From Natronobeatus ordinarius (GTDB taxonomy: Archaea > Halobacteriota > Halobacteria > Halobacteriales > Natrialbaceae): 64,000 bases of DNA. Made by a program: the position numbers and the translations under genes. The notes below the pieces were generated by a model that ran no database searches, was not told where the DNA came from, and saw only the letters and a list, made by a program, of their open reading frames with translations. Below, one piece after another: positions 16,526 through 25,616 of this stretch (position 1 is the stretch's first letter; each line of letters starts with the position of its first letter). The DNA is taken from assembly GCF_024362485.1 (NCBI RefSeq), contig NZ_CP101456.1, forward strand, positions 3,534,001 to 3,598,000, in the 5' to 3' direction.

Positions 16526-16750
16526 TTCCGATCGTGGTCGTGTCGTCGTGGGATTTCAGCCGACGAGAATAAGAGAGGGACACCGGGTTTCCGATGAAAT
16601 GACGTCGACTCGAGCAGGAACGACACCACGTTTCCGGTGAAATCGCGTGAAAGGGTTGGCACGAGAATAGGTGAGAGGAAGTTAACCAGTAGACCTCGCG
16701 ACCATTGGTGAGAACCCACGTCGCTCGAGACGTCTCTCTGGAAAGATCTT

Positions 16751-18195
16751 GGTCGTGTCCCAAACTCGTCTAGAGTCGTAACTGACTCCTGTGGAAACAG
16801 GGTCACCTCTGGTATCCAGCCCGAAGTGACCCATGCACGCCACAATCGACGCGCAAGTCACGGTTAGCATCGACTTAGACAAAACGCTACCGCTTGCCAC
16901 TCTCGCTGAATCTTTCACAGAGCTTCACCTCGAGGCGACGATCCTCGAGGAGCTTGTCAAAAGCCTCGACGAGCGCCTCGTCGAGGCGTACTGTGGGGAG
17001 AAGCACGCGCGCGGAAACGGCGATCGCCGTTTCCAGCGCGCCGGAACCACAACACGAACAGCTGTGACAACCGCAGGAGAGCACGAATTTTCCCTTCATC
17101 ACGTCAAAGACACCGCTGCCACCGGTGACGATCCTACCTACTTCCGCCCTCTCGAAGATCTCATCGAATTCGACGGGCAGCGCATCTATCAAGAGGATAT
17201 TTCGCTCCAGAGTACCGAACTCGCTACGTCGCTCAGCTTTCGTGATGCCGTCGCCCACGGCGACGGCTTCACTCCGATGCCTTCGAGAACGACGATCAAC
17301 CGCCGAGTCCGTGAGTACGGCAGCAAACTCGGTGACTTCGTTCGTGATCGGCTTCCTGGGACGAACGCAGACACTGTCGTTCCTGACGGAACGAAGTGTC
17401 ATAGCCAGCAGGACCACTGCACGCACCACGACGTCAACGTCACCCTCGGACAGATCACCGAGGGTGACGACACGGAAACCACGCTCTTAGACGTCAATGT
17501 GGACGAACCGTGGGCTGAGACAGCAGAAGATCTCAAGGAAAAGGAAGCGGTCACTGACGACGCTGCGGTCGTCAGTGACAGCGAAAACTCCCTCGTTGAT
17601 GCGTTCGAAGCCAGTTATCGATCTCACCAGCTCGATCTTGTTCACGTTGGTCGAACGCTCAAGTACAAGCTGTGGAAGGACGGTACTTTCCCACTTGAAA
17701 AGCGGAAAGAGATCGCCTCAGACGTCACTAACGACCTGTTTCATCTGAAGAACTCAGTTGCGCTTCACGCACCGAAGAATGAGCGTTTGGCGATCCGCGA
17801 GCGGATCGACCAAACGCTCGAAAACCTCACGAAGGAGGCGTGGCGCTTAGAGCAACAGGACTCTCCAAAAGCAGCGGCGTACCTCCGAAAATGGGCACAA
17901 GCAACCGTGACATTCGCCGAACTCGCGCTCGAGGGACAAGAGATACCGTGGACATCGAACGTGGTTGAACGAGCCATGGGAGAAATCTCGAAACGGTGTA
18001 AAAACCAGTGGATGCGATGGACAGAATCCGGCCTAGAATCGCTCCTCTGGCTTAATCTCGTGAGATATGCCGATCCTGAGCAGTTCGCGGCGTTCGCCGA
18101 CGAACTGCTCGAGCGATCAGCCAAAACAGCCATCACAATGGAGGTGTCAGTTGACGCTACCAGAGGCGAACTCTAGACGAGTTTGTGACGGGACC
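16751..18195 (+). mobile_element. ISH6-type insertion sequence
   Basis: The 1445-bp element begins GGTCGTGTCCCAAACTCGTC and ends with the inverse GACGAGTTTGTGACGGGACC; the terminal inverted repeat is about 27 bp with three mismatches and ends in TCTAGAGT. It is bounded by a perfect 8-bp target duplication, AAGATCTT, at 16743-16750 and 18196-18203. A single intact transposase gene fills it. The complete ends, duplication and intact gene indicate a recent and probably active insertion. Confidence 0.95.
16833..18176 (+). CDS. ISH6-family transposase
   Basis: Protein of 447 residues, uninterrupted. It starts MHATIDAQVTVSIDLDKTLP, the typical ISH6 transposase start, and carries GEKHARGNGDRRFQRAGTTT in its N-terminal domain. 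A DDE-type catalytic core is expected: VVPDGTKCHSQQD and AAVVSDSENSLVDAF supply acidic residues, and TSNVVERAMGEISKRCKNQW the final Glu region. It is the only gene of the element. A short leader separates the left inverted repeat from the ATG. Confidence 0.92.
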   Translation: MHATIDAQVTVSIDLDKTLPLATLAESFTELHLEATILEELVKSLDERLVEAYCGEKHARGNGDRRFQRAGTTTRTAVTTAGEHEFSLHHVKDTAATGDDPTYFRPLEDLIEFDGQRIYQEDISLQSTELATSLSFRDAVAHGDGFTPMPSRTTINRRVREYGSKLGDFVRDRLPGTNADTVVPDGTKCHSQQDHCTHHDVNVTLGQITEGDDTETTLLDVNVDEPWAETAEDLKEKEAVTDDAAVVSDSENSLVDAFEASYRSHQLDLVHVGRTLKYKLWKDGTFPLEKRKEIASDVTNDLFHLKNSVALHAPKNERLAIRERIDQTLENLTKEAWRLEQQDSPKAAAYLRKWAQATVTFAELALEGQEIPWTSNVVERAMGEISKRCKNQWMRWTESGLESLLWLNLVRYADPEQFAAFADELLERSAKTAITMEVSVDATRGEL

Positions 18196-18355
18196 AAGAT
18201 CTTGACTACAACCTCGAGGAGTTTGCCACTAACGACCCGAGTCGGTGTGGGATGCGAGTGTTGGTGAGGGATACAAGGAGTTTGGGAGACACCGGATTTC
18301 CGGTGAAACTTGAGCTGTTGAATAAGAATCCATCGACTGGAACCATAGTCAATAA

Positions 18356-18376
18356 CCCCGACCTCAAGGGTTGGGG
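18356..18376. repeat. IS605-type terminal hairpin, solo (second copy)
   Basis: CCCCGACC, loop TCAAG, GGTTGGGG (one G-T pair), followed by CATCCGCCTCGACCGC. About 50 bp around it resembles the sequence at 14890-14940. It lies between ORB repeats of origin 2. Confidence 0.6.
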
Positions 18377-18887
18377 CATCCGCCTCGACCGCCTGTGAAG
18401 GACACCACGTTTCCGGTGAAGAGACACACACCACGTTTCCGGTGAAAAGTGCTGAGAGGAGACCTCCCTACCTAAATTTCAATGGAGACTCTCCAGCATC
18501 TGTTCTACCAACCTACCTGTGTCTGACCTAGTTTTATTATAGAGGAGTGCGTAAAGCCCACTAAGTAGATCGCATTTGAAATTAGAAGCGACGTTAGTCG
18601 CTTCAGTCATTTCTTGTTGCACTGGAATTGCTACCGAACCTTCACCTGGCAAATCGAGTTATACAGCCGGCTGTTTACTTTTCCTCACAGGTAGCTTCAA
18701 GGACTCTCACGCTTCTTCTGCGCTCTTGTGCGGATAGCACTCGGTGTTTGACAATGCTTCCGGTGAATCCACACCACCGTTTCTCGTGGAAGCTATCCTC
18801 ACGTTCGGCCGATTTCACCGGAAACGCGGTGTGTGTGTCTCGGCGAAACGCTCAAGTCAATTCACCGGAAATACGGTGTTTAAGCAA

Positions 18888-20102
18888 ATGTCCGACTCCG
18901 ACGATCTGTTCATTCGGGAGGATCCGATTTTCGTCAACAAGGAGCTTCTCGAAATCAGTCACGTTCCGGACGAGGGACGAATCGTCGGTCGCGACGAAGA
19001 GATAAGCCAGCTGGCCAACGCAGTCAATCCCGCGATCTTCGGTCAGAGCCCCAGCAACGTGCTGATCTACGGGAAAACTGGTACCGGGAAGTCTCTGTGT
19101 GCAAAATACGTCTCAGGACGGCTCGTCGAGACTGCCGACGAGGAAGGAATCTCTGCGGGATACGTGTACGTCGACTGCGCACAGGACACAACCGAGACAC
19201 AGGCTGTTCAGACGATCGCCCACACTGCGAACACCGACGACTCTGATATCTACATTCCAGACAAGGGGATCAGCACTGCAACCTATTACAAGCGCCTCTG
19301 GCGTATTCTCGATCGAGAATACGATGTGATCTTGATCATCCTCGACGAGATCGACAAACTCGAGGACGACGCGATTCTGATGCAACTCTCCCGGGCAGGC
19401 GAGGCTGGAAAACTCAGCCAGTGTAAGATCGGCGTCATCGGGATCAGCAACAAGATCAAGTACAAGGATCGGATGGACGAGCGGGTAAAATCGAGCCTCT
19501 GTGAGCGCGAGTTCGTCTTTCCACCGTACAACGCGGGACAGCTCAACAGTATCATGGAAGCACGAAGCGATGCGTTCCGTGAAGGGGTCCTCGAGGAAGC
19601 GGTTATTCCCAAAGCAGCGGCGCTCGCAGCTCGAGAACACGGGGATGCGCGGAAAGCCATCGACATCCTTCGATACGCGGGAGAGATCGCGCAGGCGGAA
19701 GGCTCGGACACGGTCTGTGAGGAATTCGTCGTTCAGGCGAGAGAACAAGCCGAGATCGATCGCTTCCGGGAGCTGATTCGGGGGTCGACTCCTCATTCGC
19801 GATACGTCCTCCAGGCACTCACGATTCTCTCACTCGATCATAGCCCCGACGGATCATCCGACCCGGAAGAGGGGTTTCGAACGACCAGGATTTACGACGT
19901 GTACGAACAGATCTGTCGACAGGAGGGTGTGGACTCGTTGTCCCTCCGTCGCGTCCGCGATCTCCTCAAAGAACACGCGTTTCTCGACGTCATCGAGCAA
20001 TCCCGCCATAGCGGTGGCAGCGCCGAAGGGAGCTATACCGAACACATGCTCCTCGAGGATCCAGAAGTCGTCAGAAACGTGCTGGCAGAAACCGTTGAGT
20101 GA
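18888..20102 (+). CDS. cdc6: Orc1/Cdc6 replication initiator of origin 2
   Basis: Protein of 404 residues from ATG at 18888 (MSDSDDLFIREDPIF). The frame is open back to 18744, but that extension translates the ORB repeats (FHRKRGV, FTGNTVF), so it is not real protein. Walker A GKTGTGKS at 62-69, Walker B VILIILDEIDKLED, sensor IGVIGISNKIK, KSSLCEREFVFPPYNAG and AAREHGDARKAIDILRYAGE are all present. The C-terminal winged helix ends IEQSRHSGGSAEGSYTEHML. ORB repeats lie on both sides of the gene. It is a paralogue of 15323-16525 with the same orientation. Confidence 0.95.
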   Translation: MSDSDDLFIREDPIFVNKELLEISHVPDEGRIVGRDEEISQLANAVNPAIFGQSPSNVLIYGKTGTGKSLCAKYVSGRLVETADEEGISAGYVYVDCAQDTTETQAVQTIAHTANTDDSDIYIPDKGISTATYYKRLWRILDREYDVILIILDEIDKLEDDAILMQLSRAGEAGKLSQCKIGVIGISNKIKYKDRMDERVKSSLCEREFVFPPYNAGQLNSIMEARSDAFREGVLEEAVIPKAAALAAREHGDARKAIDILRYAGEIAQAEGSDTVCEEFVVQAREQAEIDRFRELIRGSTPHSRYVLQALTILSLDHSPDGSSDPEEGFRTTRIYDVYEQICRQEGVDSLSLRRVRDLLKEHAFLDVIEQSRHSGGSAEGSYTEHMLLEDPEVVRNVLAETVE

Positions 20103-20323
20103 CGGGATTTCACCCCTCTATCTCGAGGTGCGCGTACGATTCGGAATCCCATAGAACGTGTTAACGAAGCTTGGAATTTTCGTGTTTGTAAATGCATCCT
20201 CCCCACGTTTTCACCGGAAACCCGGTGTCAAATCCGATTTGTAATTGCACACCATACTGGAGACACCGGACTTCCGGTGAAACTGTCCAGTGGGATCGAA
20301 TTCGCGTTACCGGCTTTATATCA

Positions 20324-21097
20324 CTACAACTCAACTAGCTCCCCGGCTTCGAAGCAGGCCTCAAATACTGAGAGACCCCAGTCGACGGCGGCGGGATCGT
20401 CCGTATCCACCAGGACAGACATGATCCCCTTTTCGTCGAAGCCGTACACGAGGAGGCGGTCGTCCAGTATCGCGAGGTCGAACGGAACGGTCTCGGAGAT
20501 TGCTGCTTCGATATCGTCTCGGCCCGCCGACCACTCTACCATGTCGGGATACTCCTCGGCCATCCGCTCGAGTGCGCGCTCACTCCACACGCACGAACAG
20601 ATCGTGCCCTTTTCGAACGCCTGCATCGCCGCCTCGACGCCGTACTCCGGGATGACGAACTGGTTGCCGATCAATCGTTTGCGCTCGACACTCGCGAACA
20701 GTTCGCTGTATCGGGTCAACGGAGCGTAGGGGTGTTTCGGCGTCGACGTCGAGACGGTAGCCTCGAGGAACCATTCTAATTCGAATGGGATCGGCGCGTT
20801 CTCGAGCGACGCCAGCACCGGTTGAAGCGTGCGAATGGTTCCGACCGCGTCTACGAACTGGTCGGCGGTGTCGAGCAGGGCCGCTCCGGACGGGGTGATC
20901 GCGACCCCGTCGGGAGTCCGTTCGACGATGTGTTCCCCCGAGAGCGAGGCCACGATGCGATTGATCGTCGAAACCGACGCTCCATGTTCCTCGGCGAGTT
21001 CTCTCGCAGTCACCGGCGACCGGTCCGCAATCGTCTCGAGCAGGCCCACCCGTTCGACCACTTCGCGAGCGACGTCGTCCGCCGACTTCCCCACCAT
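20324..21097 (-). CDS. FilR1-type transcriptional regulator
   Basis: Protein of 257 residues. An ArsR/IclR-like winged helix occupies residues about 15-70 (ADRSPVTARELAEEHGASVS, TINRIVASLSGEHIVERTPD). The rest matches the methanogenesis-regulator FilR1 middle domain (DUF1724): ATVSTSTPKHPYAPLTRYSE, ICSCVWSERALERM, then VPFDLAILDDRLLVYGFDEK and DPAAVDWGLSVFEACFEAGE. Such regulators are common in haloarchaea, and ligands are unknown. It is divergent from the halogenase-like gene at 21346 with a 248-bp shared region, so it probably controls that gene. Confidence 0.85.
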   Translation of the reverse strand: MVGKSADDVAREVVERVGLLETIADRSPVTARELAEEHGASVSTINRIVASLSGEHIVERTPDGVAITPSGAALLDTADQFVDAVGTIRTLQPVLASLENAPIPFELEWFLEATVSTSTPKHPYAPLTRYSELFASVERKRLIGNQFVIPEYGVEAAMQAFEKGTICSCVWSERALERMAEEYPDMVEWSAGRDDIEAAISETVPFDLAILDDRLLVYGFDEKGIMSVLVDTDDPAAVDWGLSVFEACFEAGELVEL

Positions 21098-21345
21098 GAT
21101 CGTGATTCAGCCAAGCAGATATTGAACGTTGTGAACGTCGAGAGGTTCGACCGCGACTGGCTCGAGTCTCTCACAGGTGCAACTTGGCCTTTGAGGGAGC
21201 GGGCACGACACCTCTGGAGGAGTGTTGACGACACCTTTTGGGGAGCACTCACGACGCACGGCTCGAGCGAGACGCAGTTCGTGCGTCGAACTCGTGTAAT
21301 GCGGATCACATAATATAAGTACAATATTTGGACACTGGATGGTAG

Positions 21346-23082
21346 ATGAAGCCGTTGGACCCTCTTTCTCACCTGTTGAAGAGTTGTCTCCAAGGTGAGA
21401 CGAAACACAACGGTACATCGACGAGAAACGAAGTCATGCGAAATAGTAATACAGATCTGGGGGAGCGGTATGATGTCGTCGTCGGCGGCTCTGGAATGGC
21501 TGGTTCGGCGACCGCGACAATTCTGGCGAAGAACGATCTCGACGTGTTGATGATCGAGGCGAATTCACACCCGCGCTTTACGATCGGCGAGGCGCTCTTG
21601 CCACAAAGTTCCATGTGGATGTGGATCGTGGGGGAGTACTTCGGCGTTCCCGAGATTCAGTACCTGAGCGACGCGAACAGCGTGGTGGATCAGATCACGC
21701 ACTCCTGTGGAATCAAACACTCTGTTGGGTTCGCCTATCACGAACCAGGAGAGCCGTTCAGCGGGGAGCACGGCCACCAACTGATCCCGCCCAACCTCCC
21801 GTTCTACAGCGAGAGTCACTTTCTGCGCGAACACATCGACCACTATCTGGTCCGATCCGCGATCGACTACGGCGTGAGCTACGTCGACGAGACCAGCATC
21901 GCCGACGTGGAGATCACCGACGACGAGGTGACGGTTGTGACCGACCGGGGCACCACGAGCGGGGCCTTTTACGTCGACGCTACGGGCGGGAACTCGGTGC
22001 TCTCAGAGAAGCTGGGTTACCGTGAGGACGCCTCGGAGTTGGCGACCGATTCTCGGTGCATTTTCACGCACGTCGAAGGGCTCGATCCGTTCGACGAGCT
22101 GATCGACGAGGCAGATCGCCCCAGCCAGTCGAAACGGTTCCACGACGGAACCTTACACCACGTGTTCGACGGCGGCTGGCTGTGGATCATCCCCTTCGAC
22201 AACTTCGATCGATCCGACGCCACCAACGCCAGCGTCGGGCTGGTGCTCGACCGAGAGACCTACCCGCTCGACGAATCGATCAGCGCGGAGGAGGAGTTCT
22301 CGCGGATCGTCGCCCAGTTTCCCGACGTCGAACGCCACCTCGAGCCGGCCGACGCGGTGCGGCCCTGGATTCGTACGGATCGCCTCCAACGCATATTAGG
22401 CCGGTCGTCGGGACACCGCCACTACCTGACTAACAACACCTACGGCTTCGTGGACCTCCTCTACTCGAACGGGCTGATCAACACGTTCGAGTCTATCTTC
22501 GTCGGGGCGAACCTGCTCCTGGAGGCGTTCGACGACGGGGATTTCTCCGCAAACCGATTCGAGCGACTGGACGAGTTACACCGCCGCCAGATCACGAACG
22601 CCGACTTCCTCATCAGCAACGCCTACAAAGCGATGGGCGACTTCGAGGTCTGGAACGCGTGGACCCAGACGTGGCTCGGGCAAATTCTGTTTCACGATCT
22701 GTACATCCAGCGTCACTGCTTCAAGTACTTCGCGTCGGAGCAGCCCGCCGAGTTCGAGCGGCTGCTCGGTGAACCGTGTCCTGGAGCCGGAGCTCCGTTC
22801 GTCGTCGAGAAAGACGAGATGTACCACGCCATCGACGATGTGCTGAGTGCCTACGCAGCCGGCAGCCTCCTCCCGGACGAGGCGGCCAGTCTAATTCACG
22901 GCGAGCTGGCTCGAGCTGAGTGGCTGCCCAAACACGTCTACGGGTGGGGCGACGAGCGCTCTCGCCACGTCGATTTCTCCGATCCCGAGCTGGTGGGCAC
23001 GCTCCTCGAGTGGGGGAAGACCAGCGCGCCCTCACATATCCGCAACGGACTGTTCGACTTCGACGTCCCGGAGATGGCGTGA
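21346..23082 (+). CDS. Flavin-dependent halogenase-like FAD oxidoreductase
   Basis: Protein of 578 residues. The FAD Rossmann motif GGSGMAGSATATILA near residue 48 is followed by HPRFTIGEALLP, the GES/GEA-LLP box of tryptophan-halogenase-type proteins. WLWIIP near residue 278 matches the halogenase WxWxIP motif. A lysine (GIKHSVGF) lies in a region where halogenases often place the catalytic Lys. The C-terminal 250 residues are long and helical. TATAATATAAG-like sequence at 21308-21320 fits a leaderless start at 21346, but the next in-frame ATG (21436, MRNSNTDLGERYDVVV) gives a more usual N-terminus. The substrate is unknown; a non-halogenating monooxygenase cannot be ruled out. Confidence 0.82.
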   Translation: MKPLDPLSHLLKSCLQGETKHNGTSTRNEVMRNSNTDLGERYDVVVGGSGMAGSATATILAKNDLDVLMIEANSHPRFTIGEALLPQSSMWMWIVGEYFGVPEIQYLSDANSVVDQITHSCGIKHSVGFAYHEPGEPFSGEHGHQLIPPNLPFYSESHFLREHIDHYLVRSAIDYGVSYVDETSIADVEITDDEVTVVTDRGTTSGAFYVDATGGNSVLSEKLGYREDASELATDSRCIFTHVEGLDPFDELIDEADRPSQSKRFHDGTLHHVFDGGWLWIIPFDNFDRSDATNASVGLVLDRETYPLDESISAEEEFSRIVAQFPDVERHLEPADAVRPWIRTDRLQRILGRSSGHRHYLTNNTYGFVDLLYSNGLINTFESIFVGANLLLEAFDDGDFSANRFERLDELHRRQITNADFLISNAYKAMGDFEVWNAWTQTWLGQILFHDLYIQRHCFKYFASEQPAEFERLLGEPCPGAGAPFVVEKDEMYHAIDDVLSAYAAGSLLPDEAASLIHGELARAEWLPKHVYGWGDERSRHVDFSDPELVGTLLEWGKTSAPSHIRNGLFDFDVPEMA

Positions 23083-23473
23083 TTGGCGCTTCGCGGGGAC
23101 GGTAGGGTGGGTTGGGGAGACGCCTGATACAGATCCCTTCTGATCACTTGGTCGGCCGGACCATGTGTCCGGCTTCGGACGGCCCGAACGGTTTAAATTT
23201 AATTGCGCCTCATTACAGGGTCCGTTCCTTCGAAGGAGACGACTAGCCGAACGTCGACGGGCTATTTCGACGGTGAGAGGTCGGCGGCTCGAGCCCGGTT
23301 CCAACACGTTCGTCACGGTCGTCTCGCCGTTCACGCTCTGATAACTACTGAAATTGTAGTCGTTGAACGTCATTGCACGTCTGATCACGAACATCCGTGG
23401 CCAACCTCAGTGTCGAGGCCGAGGCTGGCCGCTCGGCGTTGCTCGGATGTAAATCGTTCCAACGGCCACTATG
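23083..23473. other. Intergenic, no gene seen
   Basis: No frame has coding character. GGTTTAAATTTAATTGCG at 23191-23208 is an isolated AT-rich, TATA-like site without an obvious gene after it. Confidence 0.4.
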
Positions 23474-24080
23474 GTGACTATTGTCTCTGTTCAACCTATT
23501 GCACCTATTCTGCCTATTGTACCCATTGCACCTATTGTGCCTGTCATAACTACTTTATCTATTTCACCTATTGCACTTATTGATTGTTGGTTCCCTGGCT
23601 TACCGGTACCTGCGCCCAGCAACTGTCATCTTCCGGATTTTAGAGCACCTACCACAACTACCCTTCCACAGGTGTCTGTGTTGCCTGGTCTAGCTTCAAT
23701 AGCTGAGGTGCCTCAGGTAGCTATTGCACCTATTACTACTATCTCTGGCTCGATCGCCTACTTCGAGCACTATTGGGGTGTTGATACTATTGGGGTGTTG
23801 ACTTCTGTTTGCGGTCAAAATGGTGAGGTTTGATGTCACGGACTCAGCTACAGTTGTGGCTCCGCTATCGATGCGTTTTCTCGTCCTTGAGTGGCTACTG
23901 TCGATATTGCTGCTTGGATTCCTTCGGTGCCTACAATAGGTGCAGTAGCTATCTCAGCTAAGGTACCTATTGCACCTATTGTATCTACTACACTTGCCTA
24001 CGGTAGAATTAAGGCGAACGCGAAATATGTACTGAATGTCCAGTGAAGCGGGCGTTCACGATACAATAGGTACCTACTAC
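23474..24080. repeat. Phased 9-bp repeat array, putative centromere (parS-like)
   Basis: From 23474 to 23581 the sequence runs in 9-bp steps with consensus GCACCTATT: for example CAACCTATT, GCACCTATT, CTGCCTATT, GTACCCATT, GCACCTATT. Further copies in the same style lie at 23717-23743 and 23963-23989, with the inverse AATAGGTGC form at 23935-23943 and AATAGGTACC near 24066. Because the step is a multiple of three, a frame stays open through it, but its product (repeated PIV/API) is not a credible protein. The array ends about 30 bp before parA, the expected place for a partition site. Confidence 0.7.
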
Positions 24081-24109
24081 GAACGCTCGAACCGGGCAGA
24101 GTCACACAA

Positions 24110-25000
24110 ATGGCAGCGACAACAGAACCCCGCGCGGTCAGCGTGGTAATCCTGAAAGGCGGTGTCGGCAAATCAACGACTTCGATGAACCTCGCCCGGC
24201 AGCTCGCCGAGCGCGGCCCGACGCTCTTCACCGACCTCGACCCGAACGGTCACGCGACGAACGGACTTGGATTCGGTGAGGCGTACCGTGCTGATGAAGA
24301 CCTCGGTGACGTCCTCCTCGACGGCGGTACCGTGACTGTCGGTGACCTGATACAGCCCACCGAGTATGGATTCGATCTCTTACCGTCGTCGAACGAACTC
24401 GAGGACGTCGAGAAGGATCTCGCCGGTGCGATGCAGGGTTCGGCACGCGTAAAGACGAACATCGTCGATCCACTGCTCGGTGAGCAGTACGAGTACATGG
24501 TCTTCGACTGTCCAGCGTATCCGGGGATGCTCAATAACAACGCCCTCGTCGCGACCGGCAACGTCATTATTCCACTCGAGCCTGGCTCGAGTTCGATCGG
24601 TGGCTACAAGCGTACGATGGAACGGTTGATCGAGCCGGCCCGGAAGTACATCGACGTCGAGGTGCTTGCCGTTGTTCCGAACAAGCTCTCTGACCGGATC
24701 GACCAGCAGACTGAAGATCGGGAATTGCTCGAGAACCTGAATACGGCGACCGCGGACGTCAACGAAGGGGAGCCACTGCAAGACGTTATTCCGAATTTCG
24801 CGCGCATCACCGCGGAGGAATTCGAGCAAATCGACGCCGGGGAACTCCGGCCGCCGAAACCGGGAATCCGTCACCGGAGTGCACTCTCACGCTCGCTTCA
24901 GCACAACCAACCGTTACAGGATTACGACCCTGAAAACGACCAGATCGTTTGCTACGACGAACTCGCGGATATCGTTGTCAACGGTGGGGTCGAACGATGA
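24110..25000 (+). CDS. parA: ParA/SegA-like partition ATPase
   Basis: Protein of 296 residues. The deviant Walker A motif KGGVGKSTT lies at 17-25, with the signature lysine (K17) that defines ParA/MinD ATPases. Walker A' (TLFTDLDPNGHAT) and Walker B (YMVFDCPAYPGML) follow. VIIPLEPGSSSIGGYKRTME is the usual segment after Walker B. ParA dimers on nucleoid DNA move plasmids by interacting with a centromere-binding partner. Here the centromere candidate is the upstream 9-bp repeat array and the partner is the overlapping downstream gene (ATGA). Confidence 0.93.
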   Translation: MAATTEPRAVSVVILKGGVGKSTTSMNLARQLAERGPTLFTDLDPNGHATNGLGFGEAYRADEDLGDVLLDGGTVTVGDLIQPTEYGFDLLPSSNELEDVEKDLAGAMQGSARVKTNIVDPLLGEQYEYMVFDCPAYPGMLNNNALVATGNVIIPLEPGSSSIGGYKRTMERLIEPARKYIDVEVLAVVPNKLSDRIDQQTEDRELLENLNTATADVNEGEPLQDVIPNFARITAEEFEQIDAGELRPPKPGIRHRSALSRSLQHNQPLQDYDPENDQIVCYDELADIVVNGGVER

Positions 25001-25416
25001 GTGACAATCCGTTCGACGACCTCGCGCCTGGCGAGTCCAGTGGAGTGAGTGAAACGGGTGATGAAAGCCAAGTAGACGACGATGCCGAGGAACAAACGGT
25101 GGCTGAATTTCAAACTCCTGAAACAGAATCCACCGAACGGTCGACTCGAGCGGCAACGCTGGAATCTGAATCTGACGATGACCTCTCTGGGCCAGCATTC
25201 GAATACGCGGACGTGCGTCAACGGCCACTCTATGCGCGTGGTGAGACGTGGGATGCATTCGAGGATGCTGTCGGGATCACAATCGTTCCTACGCTCCGAA
25301 AGGAGGGGATTAGGGACGAGGAAATACGAGAACTTCACGATGCTGCACTCCGTCTCGCGGTCGAAGAACCAGAACGTGTTGCAGACCTCTTGATTGAAGC
25401 GCGTCGACGTTCGTAA
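24997..25416 (+). CDS. Small acidic partner of ParA, probable centromere-binding protein
   Basis: Protein of 139 residues, with its ATG overlapping the parA stop (ATGA). The first 60 residues are acidic and likely disordered (MSDNPFDDLAPGESSGVSET). The C-terminal 75 residues (QRPLYARGETWDAFEDAVGI, TIVPTLRKEGIRDEEIRELH, LAVEEPERVADLLIEARRR) are structured and helical, possibly the DNA-binding domain. I recognise no ParB motif. Position and overlap make it the likely ParB/SegB analogue, but this is inference from context. Confidence 0.7.
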   Translation: MSDNPFDDLAPGESSGVSETGDESQVDDDAEEQTVAEFQTPETESTERSTRAATLESESDDDLSGPAFEYADVRQRPLYARGETWDAFEDAVGITIVPTLRKEGIRDEEIRELHDAALRLAVEEPERVADLLIEARRRS

Positions 25417-25616
25417 CCGGATGTGTTGTGCTACTGTTCTCATCTCTCGGGAAGAGTGCCCACTCTGCAGTGAAGCAATTCGCCCGAAGGTGCGCATTTC
25501 AACCCCTCTGACCTCCCTATTTTATCTTCTCTCCACGTTTTCGGGATCTACCACCGCTACAAACGAGATCAGAGAGAAGTTAGCTCGATTTGAGGCATTT
25601 GTATCTGGATCGGCTG

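Larger units (their letters stand above)
16580..20282. other. Replication origin 2: ORB repeats around the second cdc6
   Basis: Repeats of the form ACACCACGTTTCCGGTGAAA lie at 16580-16599, 16623-16642, 18289-18308, 18402-18420, 18428-18447 and 20263-20282. The inverse form TTTCACCGGAAACGCGGTGT lies at 18814-18833, 18860-18879 and 20209-20228. The two orientations face each other across 18448-18813, an AT-richer stretch that is a candidate unwinding element. The layout (inverted ORBs beside cdc6) is typical of haloarchaeal origins. The ISH6 element at 16751-18195 separates the two left-most ORBs from the rest. Confidence 0.85.

Noticed and set aside
23474-23581. CRISPR-like array
   Set aside because: The repeats are 9 bp and contiguous, with no unique spacers of 30-40 bp and no cas genes nearby.
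23471-23833. Open frame of 120 codons rich in Pro, Ile and Val
   Set aside because: It is the translation of the 9-bp repeat array, whose period keeps the frame open; composition is unlike any haloarchaeal protein.
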